NCBI RefSeq assembly: GCF_002632725.1
Contig: NZ_NJAI01000001.1
Span: 1,275,341 to 1,327,712 of the forward strand
Reading direction: 5' to 3'
From: Xenorhabdus hominickii
GTDB lineage: Bacteria > Pseudomonadota > Gammaproteobacteria > Enterobacterales > Enterobacteriaceae
DNA: 52,372 nucleotides
The notes beneath the pieces are model-generated. The model did not search any database and had not been told where the DNA came from. It saw only the letters and a list, made by a program, of their open reading frames with translations. Both the position numbers and the translations under genes were made by a program. Shown here piece after piece: positions 20,400 to 35,379 of the stretch (its first letter is position 1; every line of letters begins with the position of its first letter).

Positions 20400-21458
20400 T
20401 TAGTGACCATCAAATTCATCAATTGTGACGTTAAGTGTGAGAGGAGAGCCATCACGCAGCACAATAACAGGCACAACGCTCCCCGGATGGATCTCAGCCA
20501 CTTGATCCATGGTTTCTACAGGGGAAATCGCAGGTTGGTTATTAACACTGGTAATGATGTCGCCCACTTTAATGCCGGCTTTTTCGGCTGGTCCTTCCGG
20601 TGCAACTTGAAAAACACGCATGCCTTGAATCTGATTGATATTGCTGTCCGTTGAGCGAATACGGGGTAACTCTCTGGCGGTAATGCCAATGTATCCCCTG
20701 ATGACTCGCCCGTCACGGATTAACTTCTGCATGATTGTCGTCGCCAGTTTTGTTGGAATGGCAAACCCTAACCCTTCAGGTGTTGTACCAAATTCTGACT
20801 TATCAAACGTCAAGGTATTGATACCGACTAATTCCCCCAATGTATTGACCAAAGCCCCACCGGAGTTTCCCTGATTAATCGAAGCATCTGTTTGCAGGAA
20901 ATTCTGGCGACGTGTCTGGCTGAGGCCCACGCGCCCGGTCGCGCTGATAATCCCTTGCGTGATAGTCTGCCCTAAATTATACGGGTTGCCGATTGCCAAC
21001 ACGACATCCCCTACATGGGCTACTCGTTTGGGATTGATTGGGATCATGGGCAGATTTTTGGCATTAATTGTTAGGACTGCCAGATCTGTTGGATCGTCTG
21101 AACCGACCAGCAGAGCCTCATAAAAACGGCCATCTTGCAGCGCGACAATGATAGAGCCTGCTTTATTGATGACATGTTTATTAGTGATAATATAACCACG
21201 TTCACTCATAATGACACCGGAGCCTAAGGGTTGTAGTTCTCGGCTTTCGTGGGAAAAACTGCCCATGTTGCTGCTATAGATATTAACAACAGCCGGCGCC
21301 GCTCGCCGAACTCCTTGGCTGAAACTGTAAATTTTATTGTTGTCATTATCGCTCAGGAGATTTTTTAAGCCATTGGGACGGAATGAAGGGATGACGACCA
21401 ATAAAATGGCTGCAATGAATAGACCTATTAGTATAGAGCGCAATAACTTGATCAGCAT
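20400..21458 (-). CDS. degS: Outer-membrane stress sensor protease DegS
   Basis: DegS is an inner-membrane-anchored periplasmic serine protease. When its PDZ domain binds the C-termini of misfolded porins it cuts RseA and starts the sigma-E response. The 352-residue protein has one N-terminal anchor (about 4-24), a trypsin-like domain with His95, Asp125 and Ser199 (in NQGNSGG), and a single PDZ domain. The start at 21458 (MLIKLLRSILIG) matches the family. A longer frame to 21536 runs into the ERIC flank and is rejected. Confidence 0.96.
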   Translation of the reverse strand: MLIKLLRSILIGLFIAAILLVVIPSFRPNGLKNLLSDNDNNKIYSFSQGVRRAAPAVVNIYSSNMGSFSHESRELQPLGSGVIMSERGYIITNKHVINKAGSIIVALQDGRFYEALLVGSDDPTDLAVLTINAKNLPMIPINPKRVAHVGDVVLAIGNPYNLGQTITQGIISATGRVGLSQTRRQNFLQTDASINQGNSGGALVNTLGELVGINTLTFDKSEFGTTPEGLGFAIPTKLATTIMQKLIRDGRVIRGYIGITARELPRIRSTDSNINQIQGMRVFQVAPEGPAEKAGIKVGDIITSVNNQPAISPVETMDQVAEIHPGSVVPVIVLRDGSPLTLNVTIDEFDGH

Positions 21459-21555
21459 GGCATTATTCAATAATAAATGATTGAAAGAAGAATAGCATAG
21501 AAGTAGACAGACACGGCATTGTACAGTGTCTGTCATGGTTACTAGATTGTGCTTT

Positions 21556-21684
21556 TATAACCTTCGTCTTTCAAGTTGCCGCTTTGTTGGCTACGCTCAC
21601 TTACCCCGGTCACATAGTTAGTTATGCTCTCGGGGATTCGTTTTCTTGCCGTCGCGCTGCAACTCGAAATCCATTGGATATATA
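21556..21684. repeat. ERIC element (intergenic repeat unit), about 129 bp
   Basis: The sequence between degQ and degS reads as a complete enterobacterial repetitive intergenic consensus element. It has TATA-type ends, CTTTCAAGTTGC and GCAACTCGAAA arms, and the central conserved block around ACGCTCACTTACCCCGGTCA / CTCGGGGATTCG (about 21594-21640), which corresponds to the classical ERIC primer sites. It is a large imperfect palindrome, so RNA read through it would fold. It sits after degQ and before the degS start. Confidence 0.92.
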
Positions 21685-21720
21685 CCCTTGGTTTTTCAGT
21701 GGGTATAATGGTTAAATTGA

Positions 21721-23100
21721 TTAATTGCGCAATAACAGATAAACATTAGCGTCGCCACGTATGACGTTCAGCGCGACAACAGAAGATTTTTCCTCAATGA
21801 CTTTACGTAGTTCATTGATATTTCGAATTCGCACATTATTGGCACCGACAATAAGGTCATTCTTCTGCAAACCCGCCATTGCTGCCGGTGAATTCTGAGC
21901 AATGGAATCTACTTTGATACCTTCAGTTTTTTTCTCTGTGCCATTGCTCAGCGTTGCGCCTTTCAGGGCGACACTCAGGTTTTCTGCTTTTGTTGATTCA
22001 CCATCACTGTTTTCCAGTTTGACGGTTACTTCGATAGGTTTACCCTTGCGCAGCAGGCCAATTTTGACTTCTTTGCCTGGGGCTGTTGTCCCGATTTTTG
22101 CCCGCAATTCAGCGAAGCTCATGACTCTCTTACCATCAAAGGAAACGAGCACATCCCCCGGCTTGATACCTGCTTTCTCCGCAGCTGATTTAGGTAAAAC
22201 TTGGCTGACAAAAGCACCTTTCTGCGCATCAACGTTGAGTGCTTTAGCGATATCTGCCGACATCTCAGTACCCTGGATGCCGAGTATGCCACGTTTGACT
22301 TCCCCATTGGCAATAAGTTGACCAGCAAGGTTCTTGGCCATATTACTCGGGATAGCAAAACCGATACCGATGTTACCACCACCCGGTGCGATGATGGCGG
22401 TATTAATCCCGACTAATTCTCCTTTCAGATTAATCAATGCCCCACCGGAGTTACCACGGTTAATGGATGCATCAGTCTGGATAAAGTTTTCTAAACCTTC
22501 CAAATTCAAACCACTGCGACCAAGGGCAGAAATGATCCCTGAAGTGACAGTTTGCCCCAACCCAAACGGGTTACCAATTGCAACGGCATAATCGCCAACA
22601 TGTAGTTGATCGGAATCAGCGAATTTAATCTCTGTCAGGTTTTTGGCATCTTTCAACTGTAAAAGCGCTATGTCAGTCTGTGGATCACGCCCGATGAGTT
22701 TTGCTGAATATTCACGACCATCGTTTAACTGAACATTCATTTTGCTGGCATTTTCAATAACATGGTTGTTGGTCAGCACATAGCCTTTATCTGCGTTGAT
22801 AACAACACCAGATCCCAGACCTTTAAATGGGCGGCTTCTTTGCTCAGGTGAAGGGAAAGCAGGTCCAAAGAAGAATTGGAAATCTTCCGGTAACTGAAGT
22901 TGCTGATTTTGCACTTCAGTGCCTGAAACATGCACAGTGACAACAGAAGGAAGCACTTTTTCCAGCATTGGTGCGAGACTGGGTAATTCTTGAGAGGCCA
23001 TTGCAGCAGGTAAGGCTGCATGACTTACCATTGGAACTGAAGCTAAAGACAATCCAATACTGATAGCGAGTGCGCTGAGCAATGTGTTTTTTCTTTTCAT
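21721..23100 (-). CDS. degQ: Periplasmic serine endoprotease DegQ (DegP/HtrA family)
   Basis: DegQ is a periplasmic protease-chaperone that clears unfolded envelope proteins. The protein has 459 residues: a signal peptide (about 1-28), a protease domain with His113, Asp143 and Ser218 (NRGNSGG), and two PDZ domains. I call DegQ rather than DegP from its position (zapG-degQ-degS, as in E. coli) and from the lack of the DegP cysteine pair in the LA loop. It may do the work of both. The start at 23100 (MKRKNTLLSA) gives a normal signal peptide. Confidence 0.93.
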   Translation of the reverse strand: MKRKNTLLSALAISIGLSLASVPMVSHAALPAAMASQELPSLAPMLEKVLPSVVTVHVSGTEVQNQQLQLPEDFQFFFGPAFPSPEQRSRPFKGLGSGVVINADKGYVLTNNHVIENASKMNVQLNDGREYSAKLIGRDPQTDIALLQLKDAKNLTEIKFADSDQLHVGDYAVAIGNPFGLGQTVTSGIISALGRSGLNLEGLENFIQTDASINRGNSGGALINLKGELVGINTAIIAPGGGNIGIGFAIPSNMAKNLAGQLIANGEVKRGILGIQGTEMSADIAKALNVDAQKGAFVSQVLPKSAAEKAGIKPGDVLVSFDGKRVMSFAELRAKIGTTAPGKEVKIGLLRKGKPIEVTVKLENSDGESTKAENLSVALKGATLSNGTEKKTEGIKVDSIAQNSPAAMAGLQKNDLIVGANNVRIRNINELRKVIEEKSSVVALNVIRGDANVYLLLRN

Positions 23101-23365
23101 TGAATACGTTCTCATACCTAAGCCAGAAAGGGTAATTGTATGCACTTAAGCAACCTATCTTGTCAGGGAGTTTAATGCTCCCCAAAAAGTGATGCTTTAT
23201 TGTGATAGGTTCTAAGTATCATTGTTTCGATGTTTTTATGACTGTCGATTATTCGGCAAAGTTCACTAATAATGTAGTTACAAGTAATTTCTTTACAGGT
23301 ATTTACGTGAATCAAAAATAAAAAACAAAACTTTTTCGAGCAGAGAAGAGAAAAACATCGTTGGG

Positions 23366-23395
23366 TTGCCGTGGCATTGACTGTTACCACGGCAA
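23366..23395. terminator. Stem-loop after zapG
   Basis: TTGCCGTGG / CCACGGCAA gives a 9-bp perfect stem (23366-23374, 23387-23395), five bases beyond the zapG stop. No strong T-run follows on the minus strand, so it could be a terminator or a 3'-end stabilising hairpin. The rest of 23101-23400 should hold the degQ promoter, which I cannot place. Confidence 0.55.
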
Positions 23396-23400
23396 AATAG

Positions 23401-23805
23401 TTACTGTTTCTTATCTTGAATAGGGCGAAATAGGCCAGAAGCACCTTCAGAATAATCACGTGGAGGCATATTCGATGCGACTTTACTTTTCTCAGCATCG
23501 GATTCGCCCAGGCGATAATTGAAAGGGTTATCCTGTATTGGCGTGTCAGGCATCAGTTCGCTGGAACTTTTAGCCATATGCTGATACAACTGGCGATAAT
23601 CGCGAGCCATATTATCAAGTAGCTCAGCACTGCGGGCGAAATGACCAACCAGTTCTTTGCGGTATTCTTCCAGCTCAGCCCGATTTTTCTCTAACTCTGC
23701 CTGTAGTACACTTTGTTGGCGGAGCTTTGAGCTGCCAAAACGGACAGCTAACGCTCCGGCGATAAAACCAATGATTAATCCGATCAGTGCATATTCCCAA
23801 GTCAT
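23401..23805 (-). CDS. zapG: Z-ring associated protein ZapG (YhcB)
   Basis: ZapG/YhcB is a small inner-membrane protein linked to cell division, envelope growth and cell shape. Its 134 residues begin with an N-terminal membrane helix (about 3-20, WEYALIGLIIGFIAGALAV), followed by a coiled coil (about 28-75) and a disordered tail containing NPFNYRLGESD, the family's DUF1043 pattern. It is divergent from zapE, the usual arrangement. Confidence 0.95.
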   Translation of the reverse strand: MTWEYALIGLIIGFIAGALAVRFGSSKLRQQSVLQAELEKNRAELEEYRKELVGHFARSAELLDNMARDYRQLYQHMAKSSSELMPDTPIQDNPFNYRLGESDAEKSKVASNMPPRDYSEGASGLFRPIQDKKQ

Positions 23806-24109
23806 GGCAACTCCTTTAGTAACATCATTGTTCGTAATGTTTTAGAGCCGATCCCCTTATTTCGAGTAGGCTCTTAATGTCGTTACTACACTATAACCGT
23901 TAATTAAGTTGGAGTGGAATATTGATTATTAATTAATTTGCCTACCACCCAATATGTTAATTTTACACAAAATTGCACAAGTATGTAGTGAGCTACTTTC
24001 TGAGTTGGCAAAGAGTATAATGAACTGAAATCATAGGAGATTGCTACCACTCTCGCCAATAAAATGCCATATGTGCTGAGAATAAAAAATTTTAAGGATC
24101 GTCAATTTC
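23806..24109. promoter_or_regulatory. Divergent promoter region zapG / zapE
   Basis: These 304 AT-rich bases separate divergent zapG and zapE. A good -10 box TATAAT lies at 24016-24021 facing zapE, but I see no matching -35 box at standard spacing. Nothing else is evident. Confidence 0.45.
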
Positions 24110-25237
24110 ATGTCACCGATTACACCTTCATCTCTCTATCAATCTGCGCTGTCTGACGGCCAGTATCAACCTGACGATGTACAGCGGAATACCGTTACAC
24201 GTCTGGATATTATTCATCGCAATCTTATCAATGCTCGCTCTTGCCTTTCTCAGCAGCCTAAGGGGCTAAAAGGCATGTTGGGGAAATTATTTGGTCGGCA
24301 AGCACCTGAACGGTGTCGTCCGGTGCAGGGGCTTTATATGTGGGGAGGTGTCGGGCGTGGTAAAACGTGGTTGATGGATATGTTTTACCAAAGCCTGCCT
24401 AGCGAACGAAAATTGCGTCTCCATTTTCACCGTTTTATGCTGCGGGTACATGAAGAATTAACGATTTTACAAGGGAATGAAAATCCTCTAGAGGTGATAG
24501 CTGATGGCTTTAAGGCGCAGACCGATGTGCTCTGTTTTGATGAGTTTTTTGTATCAGATATTACGGATGCCATGATCCTCGGTACGTTGCTTGAAGCCCT
24601 ATTTGCGCGGGGAATTACATTGGTAGCAACCTCTAATATTCCACCGGATGAGCTTTACCGCAATGGATTACAGCGTGCACGGTTTTTACCTGCCATTGAG
24701 CAAATCAAAAAATATTGTGATGTTATGAATGTCGATGCGGGTATTGATTATCGGTTACGCACGCTCACACAAGCGCATCTTTATCTGACACCATTGTCGG
24801 ACGAAACGCGGCAGGAGATGCATCACATGTTCCTGCGATTGGCGGGGCGAGAAGGTGAACCGAATCCTGTATTGGAGATTAATCACCGCAGTATGCCTGC
24901 TATCAATAGTGTGGATGGAGTATTGGCCATTCACTTTAAAACATTGTGTGAAGATCCCCGTAGCCAGTTGGATTACATTGCATTGTCGAAGCTTTATCAC
25001 TCTGTTTTGCTGCATGAGGCACCGATTATGACCGCGTTGAATGAAAGTGCAGCCCGGCGTTTTATTGCACTGGTTGATGAATTCTACGAGCGTCATGTAA
25101 AACTCATCATCAATGCTGAAGTCCCGATGGAGCAGATTTATCAGGGAGAACTGCTGACATTTGAATACCGTCGTTGCCTGTCCCGATTACAGGAAATGCA
25201 GAGCGAGGAATATCTGAAACTCCCGCATTTACCTTGA
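24110..25237 (+). CDS. zapE: Cell division ATPase ZapE
   Basis: ZapE (YhcM) is an AFG1-like AAA+ ATPase that joins the divisome during constriction and destabilises FtsZ filaments. The protein has 375 residues, with Walker A GGVGRGKT (79-86), Walker B VLCFDEFF (140-147) and sensor region LVATSNIPPDELYRNGLQRARFLPAI. It is cytosolic, stands alone and precedes rplM. Confidence 0.97.
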   Translation: MSPITPSSLYQSALSDGQYQPDDVQRNTVTRLDIIHRNLINARSCLSQQPKGLKGMLGKLFGRQAPERCRPVQGLYMWGGVGRGKTWLMDMFYQSLPSERKLRLHFHRFMLRVHEELTILQGNENPLEVIADGFKAQTDVLCFDEFFVSDITDAMILGTLLEALFARGITLVATSNIPPDELYRNGLQRARFLPAIEQIKKYCDVMNVDAGIDYRLRTLTQAHLYLTPLSDETRQEMHHMFLRLAGREGEPNPVLEINHRSMPAINSVDGVLAIHFKTLCEDPRSQLDYIALSKLYHSVLLHEAPIMTALNESAARRFIALVDEFYERHVKLIINAEVPMEQIYQGELLTFEYRRCLSRLQEMQSEEYLKLPHLP

Positions 25238-25304
25238 TATATTTGCCCGTGAGAGTAAAAGCAAAATCAATCCACGGGATAATTATTGAATTTGGGGTCG
25301 ATTT

Positions 25305-25926
<622 letters not shown>

Positions 25927-25938
25927 TCGGGATTATAG

Positions 25939-26334
<396 letters not shown>

Positions 26335-26370
26335 TTTGTTGCCACCGTTGTGGCAGTGGATTAAAGTTAA

Positions 26371-26402
26371 AAGGCCCGTCATTTTATGGCGGGTTTTTTT
26401 AT
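26371..26402 (+). terminator. Rho-independent terminator of rplM-rpsI
   Basis: CCCGTCAT / ATGGCGGG (one G-U pair) with a three-base loop is followed by seven Ts. A second small hairpin, TGCCAC / GTGGCA (26340-26355), lies just after the rpsI stop. Confidence 0.92.
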
Positions 26403-26769
26403 TCTCTTGATTTTTTAGTCTTCGATAATGCGCTTTTTTTTGAAAAAAATAGCACATTAAAGAAACAAAATTTTAGACTCCGATATTTCATCATTAATTC
26501 TCAATGTACTTCCCCACAAAATGTGCAAAATCTGGTAGACTAGTAACAATTTTTTGCCTTATCCGTACGTTTGCCTGATTTGGCAGAGGTGGAATATATC
26601 TCTTAGACTTCGGACTTCTCGTTGCAACTAACAAAACTGCCACTTGAAAGATGAAAGGGATGATAGCCTCAGATAATAAGTGCGAAACAGGATGAGAATA
26701 TGAGCGAGAATAGCCGCTGTTCATTGAAGGGCTGTTCGTTCCTTTGTTTAGATAAACTTGGAGGTTTTC
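26403..26769. promoter_or_regulatory. sspA upstream region with a reduced ERIC-like repeat
   Basis: These AT-rich bases precede sspA. A possible -10 box TAGACT lies near 26535-26540. Most of the middle is an ERIC-like fragment, annotated separately. The sspA ribosome binding site TTGGAGG at about 26758-26764 is strong. Confidence 0.45.
26593..26665. repeat. Reduced ERIC-like repeat upstream of sspA
   Basis: The stretch begins with an ATATAT-type end, has GTTGCAAC and GCCACTTGAAAGATGAAAGGG arms, and resembles the two ends of the full ERIC at 21556-21684 with the central block missing. I read it as an internally deleted or decayed ERIC. Boundaries are approximate. Confidence 0.5.
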
Positions 26770-27411
26770 ATGGCTGTCGCTGCCAACAAACGTTCGGTAA
26801 TGACTCTGTTTTCCGGCCCGACCGACATTTTTAGCCATCAAGTGCGAATTGTACTGGCGGAAAAAGGGGTCAGTGTTGAGATTGAACACGTTGAAGCAGG
26901 TAATTTGCCTCAGGATTTGATTGATCTGAATCCTTACCAATCGGTTCCTACTCTCGTTGATCGTGAGCTGACTCTGTATGATTCTCGCATCATTATGGAA
27001 TATTTGGATGAGCGTTTCCCTCATCCACCACTCATGCCTGTGTATCCTGTTGCTCGTGGCTCCTGCCGCCTGATGATGCATAGAATTGAAAAAGACTGGT
27101 ATTCCCTGATGTATAAAATTCAGGAAGGCAATGTTCAGGAAGCTAATGCTGCACGGAAGCGACTTGCTGAAGAATTGATGGCTATCGCGCCTATTTTTAG
27201 AGAAATGCCGTTCTTCATGAGTGATGAATTCAGCTTGGTGGATTGCTACTTGTCTCCGTTGCTGTGGCGTTTGCCTATCTTGGGCGTCGAGTTGTCTGGC
27301 CCGGGTGCAAAAGATCTTCAAGTCTATATGCAGCGTGTATTTGAGCGTGATGCATTTTTGGCTTCATTGACGGAAGCAGAACGTGAAATGCGTTTACAAA
27401 CACGGAATTAA
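26770..27411 (+). CDS. sspA: Stringent starvation protein A
   Basis: SspA binds RNA polymerase and acts in stationary phase, acid tolerance and H-NS-linked control of virulence genes. It is 213 residues long, with a glutathione-S-transferase fold. It begins MAVAANKRSVMTLFSGPTDIF, shows NPYQSVPTLVDRELTLYDSRIIMEYLDERFPHPPLMP in the thioredoxin-like half and contains the surface motif PHPP needed for activity. The start at 26770 matches the family and has a strong GGAGG. It forms an operon with sspB, four bases apart. Confidence 0.98.
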   Translation: MAVAANKRSVMTLFSGPTDIFSHQVRIVLAEKGVSVEIEHVEAGNLPQDLIDLNPYQSVPTLVDRELTLYDSRIIMEYLDERFPHPPLMPVYPVARGSCRLMMHRIEKDWYSLMYKIQEGNVQEANAARKRLAEELMAIAPIFREMPFFMSDEFSLVDCYLSPLLWRLPILGVELSGPGAKDLQVYMQRVFERDAFLASLTEAEREMRLQTRN

Positions 27412-27414
27412 TTT

Positions 27415-27897
27415 ATGGAGATGACTCAAATGTCTCCACGCCGCCCTTATCTATTGCGGGCACATTATGAGTGGCTGTTGGATAATGACCTGACCCCGCA
27501 TATTGTTGTGGATGTTAGCTTATACGGAGTAAGCGTCCCGATGGAATATGCGCAGAATGGGCAAATTATCCTGAATATCTCGCCGAGGGCGGTTGGTAAT
27601 TTGGAATTGACTAACGATGAAGTTAGGTTCAATGCCCGTTTTGGTGGTGTTGCCCGTCAGGTTTATGTTCCGATGGCGGCTGTGATTGCGGTTTATGCTC
27701 GTGAGAATGGGGCTGGGATGATGTTTGAGCCAGAGGCTGCTTATGAAACGGATACTGAGTCAGAAGAAATGGCTCCGCCAGTTGCTGACAATCTGGTATT
27801 TATCAGAGACAGCAGAGCTTCTCGCGATGATAATTCGCCCGATGACGAACCTCCTCAACCACCAAAAGGTCGCCCGACCTTGCGTGTTATAAAATAA
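27415..27897 (+). CDS. sspB: ClpXP protease specificity-enhancing factor SspB
   Basis: SspB tethers ssrA-tagged proteins to ClpX so that stalled-ribosome products are destroyed by ClpXP. The 160-residue protein has an N-terminal substrate-binding domain (RRPYLLRAHYEWLLDN to about residue 112), a disordered acidic linker with DDNSPDDEPPQPPKG, and the C-terminal ClpX-binding tail RPTLRVIK. All parts needed for delivery are present. Confidence 0.97.
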   Translation: MEMTQMSPRRPYLLRAHYEWLLDNDLTPHIVVDVSLYGVSVPMEYAQNGQIILNISPRAVGNLELTNDEVRFNARFGGVARQVYVPMAAVIAVYARENGAGMMFEPEAAYETDTESEEMAPPVADNLVFIRDSRASRDDNSPDDEPPQPPKGRPTLRVIK

Positions 27898-27911
27898 TCA
27901 TATCGAACCTG

Positions 27912-27969
27912 TTATCCCATAGGATTTCAAATTGCAGCCAACCAAGTCGCAGATTGAAAGATGGGATAA
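27912..27969. repeat. Short palindromic repeat, ERIC-related
   Basis: The 58-bp unit has perfect 9-bp ends TTATCCCAT / ATGGGATAA, with inner arms TTTCAA / TTGAAA next to GCAGCC and GTCGCAG. The arms resemble those of the ERIC at 21556-21684 without the central block. It lies just after sspB and is non-coding. Confidence 0.6.
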
Positions 27970-27982
27970 TGGTCATGATATA

Positions 27983-28014
27983 AAATAAAGGAGATTATTA
28001 TCTCCTTTATTTTT
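27983..28014. terminator. Bidirectional terminator between sspB and the 168-residue protein gene
   Basis: AAATAAAGGAGA / TCTCCTTTATTT is a perfect 12-bp stem with a six-base loop, flanked by A- and T-runs. It serves convergent sspB and the minus-strand gene at 28037-28543. Confidence 0.88.
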
Positions 28015-28036
28015 CAAACAAATTTTTATTCAGATG

Positions 28037-28543
28037 TTAAAAATAGAGACTGTCGGCCGCATCCAACTGCAAGAGACACACTTCTACATTTTCTTTGTTG
28101 CTTCCAATATTGGATTTTCTGGCTGCGTTCAAGCTATCTGAGACTTTCTTTATAAATTTTTTGTGTCCATCTGAGCTTGAGATCGTTGCAGGGATATTAC
28201 AGATTTCACTTGGTGAGAAAGTACGATTTGATTTTGCTAAGGCTAATACTTCTACCGGATTATTAATCAAAGCCAATGACAAGGCGCTACTCACTTGTTG
28301 AGAAAATTTGGGATTCATATTGGAGGATAATGCGAAAGCAACTTTCAACCATTGACTATCACCTGTTGTAATATTATGCGTGATTTCATTTTCTTTTCCT
28401 TCCTCCCCTAATTGCGCCACCACAGAATTTACTCCTCTTTCATACAGTTGCTGCATGATTTTAGCAGGTGTAGATAACCCCGCAATTGATGGCGAACTTA
28501 CCAAGAATATAAAAGAGAAGAGCGTTTTTAGGAGTAAGGGCAT
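28037..28543 (-). CDS. Exported protein of unknown function
   Basis: I do not recognise this 168-residue protein. It begins with a clear signal peptide (about 1-21, MPLLLKTLFSFIFLVSSPSIA) without a lipobox cysteine at the cleavage site, so a soluble periplasmic protein is expected. The mature part is helical, with two cysteines (in SEICNIP and VEVCLLQ) that could form a disulfide. It stands alone between sspB and gltD, has an AT-rich leader and may be lineage-specific. Nothing nearby suggests its job. Confidence 0.7.
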   Translation of the reverse strand: MPLLLKTLFSFIFLVSSPSIAGLSTPAKIMQQLYERGVNSVVAQLGEEGKENEITHNITTGDSQWLKVAFALSSNMNPKFSQQVSSALSLALINNPVEVLALAKSNRTFSPSEICNIPATISSSDGHKKFIKKVSDSLNAARKSNIGSNKENVEVCLLQLDAADSLYF

Positions 28544-28639
28544 ATATTTCTTCCTGTTATTATAACTTTAATAATATTTTAATTTATTTATATTAAATCA
28601 GTTGCACTGAGAAACTTTCTGTTCGAAAAAGACAAACCT

Positions 28640-28679
28640 TATTGCTGTATTGTGGTATTGCACTATTGTTGTATTGCTG
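28640..28679. repeat. Five imperfect copies of an 8-bp repeat
   Basis: Consecutive 8-mers read TATTGCTG, TATTGTGG, TATTGCAC, TATTGTTG and TATTGCTG. The first and last are identical and all share TATTG. It lies about 97-136 bp upstream of the exported-protein start. Confidence 0.7.
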
Positions 28680-28811
28680 TAACGAATAGGAGATTAAATT
28701 TGAATATTTAGCTTTAGGATATAAGAATAGTCGCATAACTCAAAAAAATACAACTGTTGTGGTAGTAAGAAAAAAATAAAAAAGAGAGATTTTTTAATTT
28801 ATTGAGATATT

Positions 28812-28831
28812 CTCCGGCCAAAAGGCCGGAG
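28812..28831 (-). terminator. GC-rich stem-loop after gltD
   Basis: CTCCGGCC / GGCCGGAG with a four-base loop lies 28 bases beyond the gltD stop. No T-run follows on the minus strand, so it may be a weak terminator or a 3'-end stabiliser. Confidence 0.55.
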
Positions 28832-28859
28832 ACGTCATCAAAAGGAAGGGGATTGAGTA

Positions 28860-34746
<5,887 letters not shown>

Positions 34747-35089
34747 TGTAACGCTCCCCAAGTTCTGTCCGGCTCTCTCATCACTCGCGAGAGGATATAG
34801 ATATATTATTTCTACAGGCGTCTGATTTGCGCCCTCAATCAAACACCACTTGTTTGATTGGCAATAACAAGCGGTAAATCAAAATGATGTCATGTCACTG
34901 CATAAATATGAGCTGGATGATTATCCAACAGGAGACTGTTCAGTGAATCCCCAACTTAGCGAGAAAAATAGAGCAGGTCAAATAAGGCTAAATGGCATTT
35001 TTTATGATGTGTTTTTATTTATCTAATTGAATTTTTTTTAAAAAAATCTTGTTTGAGGTTTTGTGACCCAGATCGTCAACCTGAAATAG

Positions 35090-35105
35090 TGTGATTTATA
35101 TCACC
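35090..35105. promoter_or_regulatory. CRP-like binding site
   Basis: TGTGATTTATATCACC matches the CRP half-sites TGTGA-N6-TCACA at nine of ten bases, and its core GTGATTTATATCAC is a perfect palindrome. FNR sites have a related core, so FNR cannot be excluded. It lies about 345 bp from the gltB start and 275 bp from arcB. CRP control of gltBD is known in E. coli, which favours gltB as target. Confidence 0.55.
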
Positions 35106-35317
35106 AAAACAATAACATTATTTATTTCATATATGCTTTAAAATATGAATTATTCAGTTTTTTTATCTAATTTTATTTAAAATAATGGAATTATAGTTCG
35201 TATTATGTGTTCATCAAGTATAAATGACATGATTACTTTTTATTCTTTTAATTTAATGTGATTAATTATGCTTTAATTTTGATTTTTTATTCCATTGGGG
35301 TATTGAGAGTGATATCC

Positions 35318-35338
35318 CTCAACGAAGTTGAGTCTTTT
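35318..35338 (+). terminator. Terminator-like hairpin upstream of arcB
   Basis: CTCAAC / GTTGAG with a three-base loop is followed by TCTTTTTT on the plus strand. It sits 41 bases before the arcB start, so it would either end a short upstream transcript or attenuate arcB. Confidence 0.6.
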
Positions 35339-35379
35339 TTACGTTATGATTCAATCTGGTAACTTTACTGGGAGTTGTT

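Larger units (their letters stand above)
28544..28859. other. AT-rich intergenic region with an 8-bp tandem repeat
   Basis: The 316 bp hold the leader of the exported-protein gene, five imperfect tandem copies of an 8-bp unit at 28640-28679 (annotated separately) and the gltD stem-loop. I see no gene. Confidence 0.55.
34747..35379. promoter_or_regulatory. Divergent gltB / arcB regulatory region
   Basis: These 633 bp are strongly AT-rich, with many A- and T-runs suited to Lrp, IHF or H-NS binding. They hold a CRP-like site (35090-35105) and a terminator-like hairpin before arcB (35318-35338). yhcC, which lies here in E. coli, is absent, and I see no gene remnant. Confidence 0.6.

Noticed and set aside
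21682..21712. TATACCC / GGGTATA arms after degQ as a terminator
   Set aside because: It is short, has no T-run on the minus strand, and shares its left arm with the ERIC end.
26494..27321. 275-codon minus-strand frame opposite sspA
   Set aside because: It is a shadow of sspA and its leader, with no homology and no ribosome binding site. The plus-strand gene is certain.
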